A DNA stretch of 64,000 nucleotides from Sutcliffiella rhizosphaerae (GCF_917563925.1 NZ_CAKJTJ010000001.1:248001-312000); one strand, 5' to 3'; counted from the stretch's first letter, positions 28,014 to 36,828 are shown. Notes: generated by a model from the sequence alone, not told the origin. Numbers and translations: made by a program.

Positions 28014-29495
28014 TTATTTTCCCTCAGCACCGGAACCTTTTCCTGAATCATTATCTTCTTTTTTGTCATCACCATTTGAAGTACCAGGATTGGACGTATT
28101 ATTGTTTCCTGTATTGGTATTTGGGTTACCTGTGGAATTTCCAGAGTTAGAATTATTATTTGTGTTACCAGAGTTATTTCCTGTATTCGTCCCTGTATTT
28201 GTATTGTTATTGTTACCAGTATTATTGTTATTTGTGCCTGTGTTATTATTGTTAGTTCCATTATTTGTTCCTGTATTAGTGCCAGGGTTTGTATTAGGAT
28301 TATTGTTGGCACCTGTGTTTGTACCGTCATTATTTGTATCTGTTGCAACAACTGGTTTAGTCAGACTATGGAGTTCTACACGTTGTATTGGAGCGTAATA
28401 GTCCTCACTATAGACACTGGTTTCTACAGCTTTACCAGAAGAGTCAAGTGCTGTTCTCACCAATTGTATATAGCTGCCATTCCTACCGGTTTCTTTCACT
28501 CGAGTTTGATTGGTTGCTAATGTCGCGGAATATTGGATAACCTTTTTCGGTAATAACGCTTTTTTCTCCACTTGCTTAACTTCATACGTATACGGCAATT
28601 CTCCACCATTTAGGTTTGCTGTCATAGAGGTAGAATCGACCGAAAGTTGAATCGTAAATCTACCATTGTTAGGGTTCGTAAAAACAAAGTCCATTTTGTC
28701 TTTTTGAAATCTTGCCTCATAGCCTTCTGTAGCCCATGATGGTAGTTCTTTCGAAATATGTCTTTCCACTATTGTAAAATTAGTTGGAGCTATAACTTCA
28801 TAAAAAAGGGATGCCAATATACTAGCTGATTCATCTGCGAGGGTAATTTCCTCATCCGCAAGCCACATATCCAAAGAGAATGTATGTTGAGGGTTTAGCT
28901 GGATTTCCTTCCCGTTAAGTACGTTTAACTCGGCTCCTGCAGTCCCACCTAACAAATTAATCCGTTTTTGAATATCTGTTTCTGCAATTGTATTTCCTTC
29001 TACTAAATAATCACTAAAAGAAAAAGTGTGGTCCCCTTCTTTTAACAAAGAAGCTACCGTTTCCAAATCACTTTTGAGTTTATCTGTATCCATACTTGCA
29101 AAAACATCGCTATTTTGAGTAATCTCCTCAATCTGTTCCAACAATGTTCCATGGGCAAGTTCCACTTTCAAAGGATTCTGAGATCCATCCTCTGCATACT
29201 CCACAGATTCTAATATGTTATAGGCAAATGCTTCTTTAGGTAATGGTTGGAGTTGGCCAGCCCATTCCAAATAAATGGTTCCATTTATTAGCCATTGATT
29301 TTTAGCATCTTCTATTTTCTCCAAAGCAGCTTGTTTGGAGGTGTTACTCACTTCTTCATTGGCAATCAATGTGGATTCCGAAAAGGAGTTAGTATGTGGT
29401 AGCCATTGATTGGTAACAAGTACCCCCACCTTAGAAAGTCCAAATATAAATACTGTACATACCAGCAGAGCAGCCAAAAGTTTTAGACTTTGCAT
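28014..29495 (-). CDS. VanW/G5-domain surface protein with Asn/Thr-rich tail
   Basis: 493 aa from the ATG at 29495 (GGAGGG site 6 nt upstream). An N-terminal transmembrane or signal helix (MQSLKLLAALLVCTVFIFGL), a diverged VanW domain (about 205-310; LNPQHTFSLDMWLADEE, FVFTNPNNGRFTIQL) and a G5-like domain (about 315-380; YEVKQVEKKALLPKKVIQYS). From about residue 385 to the end it is low-complexity Asn/Thr/Gly with an acidic/lysine end. It is directly upstream of pilB with no gap, so is part of the pil operon. Perhaps a wall-associated pilus exit or accessory protein; function not established. Confidence 0.75.
   Translation of the reverse strand: MQSLKLLAALLVCTVFIFGLSKVGVLVTNQWLPHTNSFSESTLIANEEVSNTSKQAALEKIEDAKNQWLINGTIYLEWAGQLQPLPKEAFAYNILESVEYAEDGSQNPLKVELAHGTLLEQIEEITQNSDVFASMDTDKLKSDLETVASLLKEGDHTFSFSDYLVEGNTIAETDIQKRINLLGGTAGAELNVLNGKEIQLNPQHTFSLDMWLADEEITLADESASILASLFYEVIAPTNFTIVERHISKELPSWATEGYEARFQKDKMDFVFTNPNNGRFTIQLSVDSTSMTANLNGGELPYTYEVKQVEKKALLPKKVIQYSATLATNQTRVKETGRNGSYIQLVRTALDSSGKAVETSVYSEDYYAPIQRVELHSLTKPVVATDTNNDGTNTGANNNPNTNPGTNTGTNNGTNNNNTGTNNNNTGNNNNTNTGTNTGNNSGNTNNNSNSGNSTGNPNTNTGNNNTSNPGTSNGDDKKEDNDSGKGSGAEGK
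28060..28345 (-). repeat. Low-complexity Asn/Thr/Gly codon repeat
   Basis: Irregular short repeats of AAT/AAC/ACA/GGA codons coding NTGTNNGTNNNNTGTN-type sequence in the VanW/G5 protein. The nucleotide pattern is repetitive enough for slippage, and length differences between strains are likely. Confidence 0.8.
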
Positions 29496-29617
29496 TACTA
29501 ACCCTCCATAAAGTAGCCTTATCGTGTTCTTAAACGCATGCTTTCCATTTAGCCCCAAATCAAACAAATACAATTTCAGAACTATCTAAATTTGTTAAAA
29601 AGTCCCCGATGAACTTT

Positions 29618-29932
29618 TCAATATGGATTCTCTTCTTTATTTGTTTCAAATAATTGATGATTTAAATCATGGTTTTGATGATTGGTTTCTGTTGAAGATT
29701 TAAACAAAGGAAGTCTTTGTAGTAGAATTGCGGTAAGCAGCAGGAGAAGTGCCATTGCCAATAAACTGTGCCACCAAGTATGTATTTGGTTAATATAGAT
29801 CCCAAGGATGCTTACTAAAAAGGAGATTGCGGGTATGAACCATTTCCCCACTTTCGAAAATTTTATCGGTACTAAAAAACATAGTAATAATAGTAAAAGA
29901 AATGCCAGTCCGGCAAATACATAATTCCCCAA
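29618..29932 (-). CDS. Small membrane protein at the head of the pil operon
   Basis: 104 aa with three predicted hydrophobic helices (about residues 4-22, 33-50 and 57-74) and a hydrophilic Asn/His-rich cytoplasmic or external tail (TETNHQNHDLNHQLFETNKEENPY). No family recognised. It lies 122 bp before the VanW/G5 gene on the same strand, downstream of the GGDEF gene, so probably belongs to the pilus operon. Length and hydrophobic pattern support a real gene; confidence is moderate. Confidence 0.6.
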   Translation of the reverse strand: MGNYVFAGLAFLLLLLLCFLVPIKFSKVGKWFIPAISFLVSILGIYINQIHTWWHSLLAMALLLLLTAILLQRLPLFKSSTETNHQNHDLNHQLFETNKEENPY

Positions 29933-30080
29933 TTTCTCACCACTTTCTCTCTGTTTCTCTGATTTTGTAGAATGTAAGAAACTATATTTATTGTATAATA
30001 AACCTAGTTAATTGGAAATAGTAGATTGCAAGAAGCTAACAAATTATTGGAAATTATTCCACTTACATCAACCACTGAAA

Positions 30081-30103
30081 GCTCCCGTCACTCTGACGGG
30101 AGC
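30081..30103. terminator. Strong hairpin between the GGDEF gene and the pil operon
   Basis: Perfect 10-bp stem GCTCCCGTCA / TGACGGGAGC with a 3-nt loop; short T-tracts follow on either strand. It likely ends the diguanylate cyclase transcript, separating it from the pil operon. Confidence 0.65.
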
Positions 30104-30186
30104 CTTTTCATCTTAAAAAACTGTCTTTATAGATAACTTAAAATGGAATAGCAGTGTCCGGTTCCTATCGCCTTTCCATTTTCTAA

Positions 30187-31923
30187 TTAGGAAGTCTTTC
30201 GGTATTCTGCCACTTTGTTACGCCCAGCTTGTTTTGCCCCAACATACATAGCACGGTCAGCGTGTCGAATAAGATCTAACGTATCTTCTGCGTCATCTGG
30301 CGCAGTGGCAAATCCGATACTTGCGGTTACTTTTACAAGTTGCGCTCCTGGTGTATCCCGGATATGTTGTTTAAGAGGGAAGGACCTTGTAGCAATATGT
30401 ACGCGAATTCTTTCTGCAAGCTCGAAGCATTGATTCCGTTCTATATTTGGTAGTAAAATAACAAACTCTTCCCCACCATATCTTGCTACTGTCCCTTTAT
30501 TTCCTACAAGGGTTGTCAACCTCTCCGCCACTTGGGTGAGGATCTCATTTCCACTTTGATGTCCATAGAGATCATTGATCTTTTTAAAATGATCCAAATC
30601 CAGCATTATCAAGGAAAGCGAAGTAGAATGACCACTATTAAGCTTATTGTATTCCTCTTCAAGAAGACCTTCAAAGAAGCGGTAATTATAAAGTTTCGTC
30701 AAGGCACAGCGCTCACTTTTGTTTTTTGTTTCTTGATAGTGGCGGGCTTTTTCCATTGCAACTCCAAAATAAGAACAAAGAATATCCAAAATCATTAATT
30801 GCGATTTATCATAGGTACGTTTTGATGAGCTTGCTAATAATACTAGACCCTCAATTTTATGGTTTCGGATAACAGGGACACACATTAGGCTTTGGATCGT
30901 TGAGGGTAAATGGGTTTTCTCCACATATAACCATTCTTTTTTATTGCGATAACATACACTCTTTCCACGATTCAATACGTATGCAAGCAATTCCTCCTGT
31001 TCAAGCTTTAGCAGGGTATTGACCTTTATTATTTGATTTTTATCAATTACTCGCAGAATTTTCATGGTATTTTCGGCATTAACATCAATGATGGCAGCAT
31101 AATCCACTTTAAATAGAGTTGATACCTTTTCAATAAAAATATCTAATACTCCTTTTGTATAAAGTCGTTCGGTTAGCTGATGACCGACATCTGCTGCCTG
31201 TTGAAGGTGACCATTTACCTTTTGACTAGAGTGATATAGTTTAAGAATTAAAGTTAGGATAATAAAAGGCAGTCCTACATAAAGAAGCGCTATTGGCCCC
31301 ACCTGTTCATACAGGGTGTATAAGATAAGACCCACAGGTAATACGACAAGGCTTGTTACACCATCCCATTTCGTATCAGATGTGATGAATTTACTTTTCC
31401 TTTTGTAAATGGATACTTGAATAAAATATAGACTAACTTGGTTTAATGTAAAATACACCAGCTCATGCGCAAGGATCGGAGTAATGACCCCAATATTCCA
31501 TAGCTTAATATTTCCAATCTCTCCACCGAGTGATAAAAACACAAAACCTGCAATGAGAGAAATCCCTGAAAACATTAACATATTAATGGGAATTCTCAAC
31601 CTAGTTTCCTTATTAACACGTATGAAGATTAAAAGTGCAATTACAGAAATGAGGGTAATGATCATTTCGATGAAAAGACCAAAAGATAATAGTACTGCCA
31701 AAGACACACCTTGCGTTAAAAATAGATGTACATCCCCTACCACTATTGGGATAAATGCCAGAATGATAGCCAAAACAGCAAAGCCAAATATATGCCAGAG
31801 AGGCAATTCATTTAATGTAACAGGAGAAAGCCGATAACCCAGACACAAAAATATGGGAACTAGTGTAAAAAAGCATGCCCAAATCACCAATTCCTTTTGG
31901 CGACTCACTGCTTGTACGACCAA
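30187..31923 (-). CDS. Membrane diguanylate cyclase (GAF-GGDEF)
   Basis: 578 aa: about eight transmembrane helices in the first 240 residues, a GAF domain (about 250-395) and a C-terminal GGDEF domain (about 410-570) with an intact active site GGEEF in RYGGEEFVILLPN and metal residues in LSLIMLDLDHFKKINDLYGH. It should make c-di-GMP at the membrane. No RxxD inhibitory site was clearly seen. It is placed just upstream of the pilus operon, whose PilB has a MshEN domain, suggesting a regulatory link; this link is inference. Confidence 0.9.
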   Translation of the reverse strand: MVVQAVSRQKELVIWACFFTLVPIFLCLGYRLSPVTLNELPLWHIFGFAVLAIILAFIPIVVGDVHLFLTQGVSLAVLLSFGLFIEMIITLISVIALLIFIRVNKETRLRIPINMLMFSGISLIAGFVFLSLGGEIGNIKLWNIGVITPILAHELVYFTLNQVSLYFIQVSIYKRKSKFITSDTKWDGVTSLVVLPVGLILYTLYEQVGPIALLYVGLPFIILTLILKLYHSSQKVNGHLQQAADVGHQLTERLYTKGVLDIFIEKVSTLFKVDYAAIIDVNAENTMKILRVIDKNQIIKVNTLLKLEQEELLAYVLNRGKSVCYRNKKEWLYVEKTHLPSTIQSLMCVPVIRNHKIEGLVLLASSSKRTYDKSQLMILDILCSYFGVAMEKARHYQETKNKSERCALTKLYNYRFFEGLLEEEYNKLNSGHSTSLSLIMLDLDHFKKINDLYGHQSGNEILTQVAERLTTLVGNKGTVARYGGEEFVILLPNIERNQCFELAERIRVHIATRSFPLKQHIRDTPGAQLVKVTASIGFATAPDDAEDTLDLIRHADRAMYVGAKQAGRNKVAEYRKTS

Positions 31924-32195
31924 ATTAACCTCTCCCTTCCTTATTCTATAAAGCTCTTTTAAAAAGTCCGCTTCTGGACCTTCAACTTTTTCACTTGAAG
32001 ACTTGTCCTTTTCTTGATACTAAATGAAGGAAAATAAGATGGTAACAATTTTTAAAAGTGGTGCAAAAAAACAAAATTTTCGATAACAGCCGTCATTTAT
32101 TATCACGTGCATTCACAATAATTAAATATTATCAAATTTTCTAACATTTGTCACAAGAAAAATAGGATAATTATCCCTAATTTTAATATGCATTC

Positions 32196-33467
32196 CTATA
32201 AGAGATAAGTCCTAATTTCGGAAATAAAGTACAGAGAACCTGTGATGAGAAGCACAGAATCCTCATTTAGCCTTGGTAATAATTGTTTTATGGCGATTTC
32301 CCAGTCTTCTTCAACTACCTTCTTGGGATGGCTACATACTTGAAAAAGATCTTCTGCTTTTGCTGCCCTGTTAAAATCGAAAGAAGTGAAAATCATTTCT
32401 GTTGCAACCTCCTCCAACTGATGAATCATCGATTCGACTGGTTTATCCACTAGCGCACTAAATACTATGTACACGTTTTTTTCACTGAACTTACGTTTAA
32501 TAAAAGTTACTAACGCATCTACAGCTTCTGCATTATGTGCTCCATCCAGAACAATTAATGGATTTTCATTAACTATTTCTAATCTTCCTGGATGCCTAGC
32601 TTTCCTAAAAGCACTTAATAAATTTTTGTCTTTTCTTTTTACATATCCCATTTCTGCGAGTGTAAGATAAGCCATTATTGCAAGACTTGCATTAGCAACT
32701 TGATGACTGCCTTGAAATGGGATACGTATGTGAGGAATATCTATATCCTGTGAACGAAAGGAGAATTCCTCCTGTTGCACATCATCTAAGTAATAAGTAA
32801 AATCATCATTTATAAACATGCATTTTGCATATTTTTCTTGTGCTTCCTGCTCAATTACTTTTTTTGCTTCGTCCTGAATCACACCAGAAATGACAGGAAT
32901 AGATACTTTAATGATGCCAGCTTTATGGTATGCGATTTTCTCCAAAGTATCTCCTAAAAAACCTAGATGATCATAGCCGATATTCGTAATAATAGAAAGT
33001 ATCGGAAGGAGGATATTGGTTGAGTCTTCACGCCCACCTAGTCCTACCTCCACAAGCGCAAAGTCTACCTTTTTTATTTCAGCAAAATAATAAAATGCCA
33101 TTGCTGTGTGCAATTCAAATTCTGTTAATTCAGCCTCTTCCAAGCCATGAGCATAAAATACTTTTATCATTTCCATCATCTCTTCATCAGAGATCATTAC
33201 ACCATTCACTGAAATCTGGTCATTGATATATTGATAGGCAGGAGAATGGAAAACTCCCACGTTCATTTCCTCTTCTCGCAACACACTCTCTAATAAACGT
33301 AAGGTGGATCCTTTTCCATTTGTTCCACCAATATGAATTGCCTTTAATTTATCTTGTGGGTTACCTAAATTGGCTAAAAACATCTCCAATCGGTCCAGCC
33401 CTAAGTTGATTTCATTTTTTATAGGTACATCCGTAACAGCTTGCACTTCTTTCCACGATTTAAACAT
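32196..33467 (-). CDS. folC: Folylpolyglutamate / dihydrofolate synthase
   Basis: 423-aa Mur-ligase-family enzyme adding glutamates to folates. P-loop GGTNGKGST, VGLGGREDSTN, YDHLGFLGDTLEKIAYHKAGIIK (Lys to be carbamylated) and HPGRLEI ... LDGAHNAEA are all canonical. Start is the ATG at 33467, with AGGAGAAAAC before it and SWKEV matching homologues; a longer upstream open frame is not conserved. It is divergent from the ligase operon starting at 33582 (114 bp between starts), so the two promoters face away from a shared region. Confidence 0.95.
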   Translation of the reverse strand: MFKSWKEVQAVTDVPIKNEINLGLDRLEMFLANLGNPQDKLKAIHIGGTNGKGSTLRLLESVLREEEMNVGVFHSPAYQYINDQISVNGVMISDEEMMEMIKVFYAHGLEEAELTEFELHTAMAFYYFAEIKKVDFALVEVGLGGREDSTNILLPILSIITNIGYDHLGFLGDTLEKIAYHKAGIIKVSIPVISGVIQDEAKKVIEQEAQEKYAKCMFINDDFTYYLDDVQQEEFSFRSQDIDIPHIRIPFQGSHQVANASLAIMAYLTLAEMGYVKRKDKNLLSAFRKARHPGRLEIVNENPLIVLDGAHNAEAVDALVTFIKRKFSEKNVYIVFSALVDKPVESMIHQLEEVATEMIFTSFDFNRAAKAEDLFQVCSHPKKVVEEDWEIAIKQLLPRLNEDSVLLITGSLYFISEIRTYLL

Positions 33468-33581
33468 GTTTTCTCCTTTACTCAGGTATATTCGATTTGT
33501 GCCTTTTAGGTTAATATAGTGAATAGTAACATTCATAGCGATACATATAGACAAATTTTGATATTTATTATGGAGGAAAAG

Positions 33582-34484
33582 ATGGCAGATTATCAAGCCT
33601 GGATTATATATAATGGAAATTTATCGGAAGAAAAATTCATCGAGTTGGCAAGCTGGATTGATACAGTCGCCAAGTCATACTCAATTACCACCAAGTTAGT
33701 GAAAAATAATCATCTACTTCCTACTTGCTCCGACACAGGACCGACGTTAGTAGGATACTCAGAACCAGAGCTTCCCCATTTTGTTATTTTCCTTGATAAA
33801 GATGTGCTTCTTGCTAAACAATTCGAATCAATGGGGATTCCTGTCTACAATAATGCAAATTGCATTGAAACTTGTGACAATAAATCACTTACCTTCCAAG
33901 TGTTGGCTGCTCATGGGATTCCAATGCCTAAAACGATTTTGGCCCCATTTGTGTTTCATCAACATCAGGATTATACACCTTTTCACCAAGCAGCAAAAGC
34001 TCTAGGTTTCCCGCTTGTCTTAAAAGAAGCTTACGGGTCTTTTGGAATGCAAGTATATTTGATACACAGTATGGGAGATCTTCTACAAAAAATAAATGAG
34101 CTTGGTAACCGGCCTTTTCTTCTTCAGGAATTTATAGCGTCTAGCAAAGGAAAAGACATTCGGTTGAATGTAGTCGGAAATGAAGTAGTTGCGTCTATGA
34201 TGCGTATTTCTTCAACAGATTTCAGGGCAAACGTGAGCAATGGAGGAGAGATGTTGACGTACGATCCTTCTGAAGAAGAAATAGAACTTGCGATAAAAAG
34301 TAGCCAACTGGTCGGTGCTGATTTCGCAGGAGTGGATCTCCTGTTTTCAGAAGATGGGTCACCACTTGTTTGTGAAATTAACTCCAATGCACATATCAAA
34401 AATATTTTTGATTGCACAGGGATCAATGTAGCCAGCTATATTGTTCCGCACATCTTACAAAAGTACAAGGAGCATTTGAAATGA
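33582..34484 (+). CDS. ATP-grasp ligase, RimK-like (first of the three-ligase operon)
   Basis: 300 aa ATP-grasp protein. An N-terminal preATP domain (1-110; CDNKSLTFQVLAAHGIPMPKT), the ATP-binding core (FPLVLKEAYGSFGMQVYLI, FLLQEFIASSKGKDIRLNVVGNEVVASMMRIS, RANVSNGGE) and metal-binding D ... E-x-N (GVDLL ... CEINSNA). These are RimK/alpha-L-glutamate-ligase signatures: carboxylate activation by acyl phosphate, then attack by an amine. GGAGG site 7 nt before the ATG at 33582. The stop overlaps the next gene by 4 nt. Substrate unknown. Confidence 0.85.
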   Translation: MADYQAWIIYNGNLSEEKFIELASWIDTVAKSYSITTKLVKNNHLLPTCSDTGPTLVGYSEPELPHFVIFLDKDVLLAKQFESMGIPVYNNANCIETCDNKSLTFQVLAAHGIPMPKTILAPFVFHQHQDYTPFHQAAKALGFPLVLKEAYGSFGMQVYLIHSMGDLLQKINELGNRPFLLQEFIASSKGKDIRLNVVGNEVVASMMRISSTDFRANVSNGGEMLTYDPSEEEIELAIKSSQLVGADFAGVDLLFSEDGSPLVCEINSNAHIKNIFDCTGINVASYIVPHILQKYKEHLK

Positions 34485-35356
34485 AAAAGCGGGGCTGGCT
34501 GGTTTACGAAGAGGAACATGCTAGCAAGAATGCTGCATTCATCGATTGGTTTCTTCAAGAAGCAGAAAATCTAAATATAACATTGGATTTCATTTTGCAA
34601 TCCAATATTTCTTTTGGTGCAGGGCCAAAAGGACTCTTTTTATCTGTCAATGGAATAAAGAGCAATACTCCAGACTTTGTAATAATGCGAAATATTTATC
34701 CATTATTTAATATGCAGCTAGAAAAAATGAACATTGCTTGCTTCAATCCCTTTCATGTTTCTTCTATCTGTAACGATAAAGCAGCAACGCACCAATATCT
34801 TGCACCACACGGTATTCCAATGCTTGAGACGCATTTTGTCCATTCGAAAGACTTACAAACCAATACGCTACCAATCCCCTTTCCTTTTATCTTAAAATCT
34901 CGCACAGGAAGAGGCGGAGAACAAGTCTTTATGGTGAATGAACAAGAAGAATTAGTAGAAGTACTAGATGCTTTAAACGAGCACGAGCTTATCCTTCAGC
35001 CTCTTGCTGGTACCCCTGGAAAAGACCTTAGAGTCTATGTGCTGGGTGATAAAATTGTAGGAGCAGTATTAAGAAAAAACGATAAAAGCTTTAAAGCAAA
35101 TTATTCACTTGGTGGAAGTGCAGACGCATACTTCCTAAATGAGAGAGAAAAGGCGCTAGTATCACAAATCACAAAGCTCTTTGATTTTGGTCTTGCGGGC
35201 ATCGATTTCTTGTTTGATAAGGAAAATAATCTACTTTTTAATGAAATAGAAGATGTGGTAGGCTGTAGGACATTGTGCCAAACAAGTGAAGTGAATATTG
35301 TACAGCTTTATTTATCGTTTATTTTAGACAAGTTGGAAAGGGAGCGAATCAGATGA
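34481..35356 (+). CDS. ATP-grasp ligase, diverged RimK-like (second of the three-ligase operon)
   Basis: 291 aa from an ATG that overlaps the previous stop (ATGA). ATP-grasp features: CNDKAATHQYLAPHGIPMLET, PFPFILKSRTGRGGEQVFMV, LILQPLAGTPGKDLRVYVLGDKIVGAVLR and FKANYSLGGSADAY. The metal-binding end reads FNEIEDVVGCRT: E-x-E-D instead of the E-x-N of the first protein, a known branch of the family with a different metal shell. It is a paralogue of the first protein but not a copy. Both ligases are translationally coupled with each other and with the Mur ligase downstream. Confidence 0.8.
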   Translation: MKKRGWLVYEEEHASKNAAFIDWFLQEAENLNITLDFILQSNISFGAGPKGLFLSVNGIKSNTPDFVIMRNIYPLFNMQLEKMNIACFNPFHVSSICNDKAATHQYLAPHGIPMLETHFVHSKDLQTNTLPIPFPFILKSRTGRGGEQVFMVNEQEELVEVLDALNEHELILQPLAGTPGKDLRVYVLGDKIVGAVLRKNDKSFKANYSLGGSADAYFLNEREKALVSQITKLFDFGLAGIDFLFDKENNLLFNEIEDVVGCRTLCQTSEVNIVQLYLSFILDKLERERIR

Positions 35357-36687
35357 CAATCCAAACGATGAACGAGGCAATCCCTTATCTCTACTCTTCT
35401 TTACTTAGAGCGCAACCGCATCACATAGCAGAAAATGATGCGATTACTCGTGCTCCCCATTTAACAAGAAAGTTGCTGGAAACTTTGAATTTACTTCCAC
35501 CTAAAGAAAAGACCATTCTGGTAACTGGTAGTAAAGGCAAAGGTTCCACATCTAGGATGATTGCTGCAATATTACGTCGTTTAGGATACAAAGTTGGCTT
35601 GTTCACTTCCCCCCATCTCATTCATTACAATGAGAGAATTAGGATTAATGGAAAAGCAATATCCGATGAAAAATTTTTATACTTTATGAATAGCCATGCT
35701 CCAGCAATTGACGACATTACAGGTAGAATCGAAAACCCAAAACATTATCTTGGACCAACCGGTATCCTTTTATCCATTGCACTTGCTCATTTTAAAGAAG
35801 AGCAAACAGATATTAATGTCATTGAAATTGGTCGAGGTGGAACTTATGACGATACGAATGTTCTAGAAAACAAATGGGCAATTATTTCAAAAGTGATGGA
35901 AGAACATGTCGGGTATCTTGGAAATACTATTTATGATATTGTCTCCCATAAGACTGGGATCGTAAAAAGCATGACAGATCATGTGATAATCGGGAAGCAA
36001 ACGAATGATGTCATGACCTACATAAAAAGTAAGCTTAGTATTGAGGCCTCCTATTATGGAGCAGACTTTATCCCAAGTCTACTAAGATCGGATTTGTCAG
36101 GAAGCTACTTTGATTGTCTGATGAGTAAAAGTAACTATGAAAATCTTTTCCTCCCACTGTTAGGATCTTTTCAAACAGAAAATGCTGCTCTAGCGATCCA
36201 AGCATGTGAAACAATTGTTAAATCTGCTATTCCTGTTAACGTAATTCAAGAGTCCCTAGAAAGTTTAAAGTGGCCAGGTAGATTAGAAGTTATCTCAAAA
36301 GATCCATACATTATTTTAGATGGTACAATTAATCGAGTTTCTGCAGAATATATAAAAGAAATGTTGCCGCTAGTGGATTCTAAAAAAGTAGCAACCATTA
36401 TTGCGGTTCCTGAAAATAAAGATTACGAAGGTGTCATTCAAGTTTGCAGCAAGTTTTCTCACATATTGGTGGTAACTACACCTGAACATTCCCACAAAAA
36501 CTTTCCAAAAGATGCTTTGGAAGTAGCAAGAAAATATCATGCAGCTGCCCAAGAAACAAAACTGCTATCTAAAGCGATAGATTTGGTGATGCAAGAAAAA
36601 GCAACCACAATCTTTATTGTCGGCACTCAATCTATGATAGGAAGCGCAAAGGAAATTTGGAAGGATTCGTTAATGGATATTGGGTAA
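35353..36687 (+). CDS. FolC-like Mur ligase (third of the three-ligase operon)
   Basis: 444 aa. P-loop VTGSKGKGSTSRMIAAIL, GYKVGLFTSPHLIHYNERI, IEIGRGGTYDDTN, VGYLGNTIYDIVSHKTGIVK and WPGRLEVISKDPYIILDG are the blocks of FolC. It differs from canonical folC at the DGAHN motif, which reads DGTIN (the His is lost), and at the GTNGKGS loop (GSKGKGS). It therefore likely adds an amino acid to a substrate other than folate. It overlaps the preceding gene by 4 nt, ending the operon. An annotation pipeline might call it a second FolC; I judge it a distinct paralogue. Confidence 0.83.
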   Translation: MTIQTMNEAIPYLYSSLLRAQPHHIAENDAITRAPHLTRKLLETLNLLPPKEKTILVTGSKGKGSTSRMIAAILRRLGYKVGLFTSPHLIHYNERIRINGKAISDEKFLYFMNSHAPAIDDITGRIENPKHYLGPTGILLSIALAHFKEEQTDINVIEIGRGGTYDDTNVLENKWAIISKVMEEHVGYLGNTIYDIVSHKTGIVKSMTDHVIIGKQTNDVMTYIKSKLSIEASYYGADFIPSLLRSDLSGSYFDCLMSKSNYENLFLPLLGSFQTENAALAIQACETIVKSAIPVNVIQESLESLKWPGRLEVISKDPYIILDGTINRVSAEYIKEMLPLVDSKKVATIIAVPENKDYEGVIQVCSKFSHILVVTTPEHSHKNFPKDALEVARKYHAAAQETKLLSKAIDLVMQEKATTIFIVGTQSMIGSAKEIWKDSLMDIG

Positions 36688-36783
36688 GTTAGAATGGGTA
36701 GGGTTTCATCATTCAATGTGGTTTTTTGATAAGTTGTTTGTGAGAATTGCATCATTACCGAAAATTTCTTGGATAACACAATT

Positions 36784-36828
36784 AAAAATGGTAGCAGAGA
36801 TCGTGACTAATCTCAGCTACCATTTTTT
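36784..36828. terminator. Bidirectional terminator between the ligase operon and valS
   Basis: AAAATGGTAGC-A-GAGAT pairs with ATCTC-A-GCTACCATTTT with T/A runs on both outer sides, so it can stop the plus-strand ligase operon and the minus-strand valS. Confidence 0.85.

Noticed and set aside
28007-28398. Open frames in the VanW/G5 tail on both strands
   Set aside because: Low-complexity shadows of the Asn/Thr codon repeat; they lack start signals and domains.
29933-30186. c-di-GMP riboswitch upstream of the pil operon
   Set aside because: Suggested by the nearby GGDEF gene, but no GEMM core motifs were seen, only the terminator-like hairpin.
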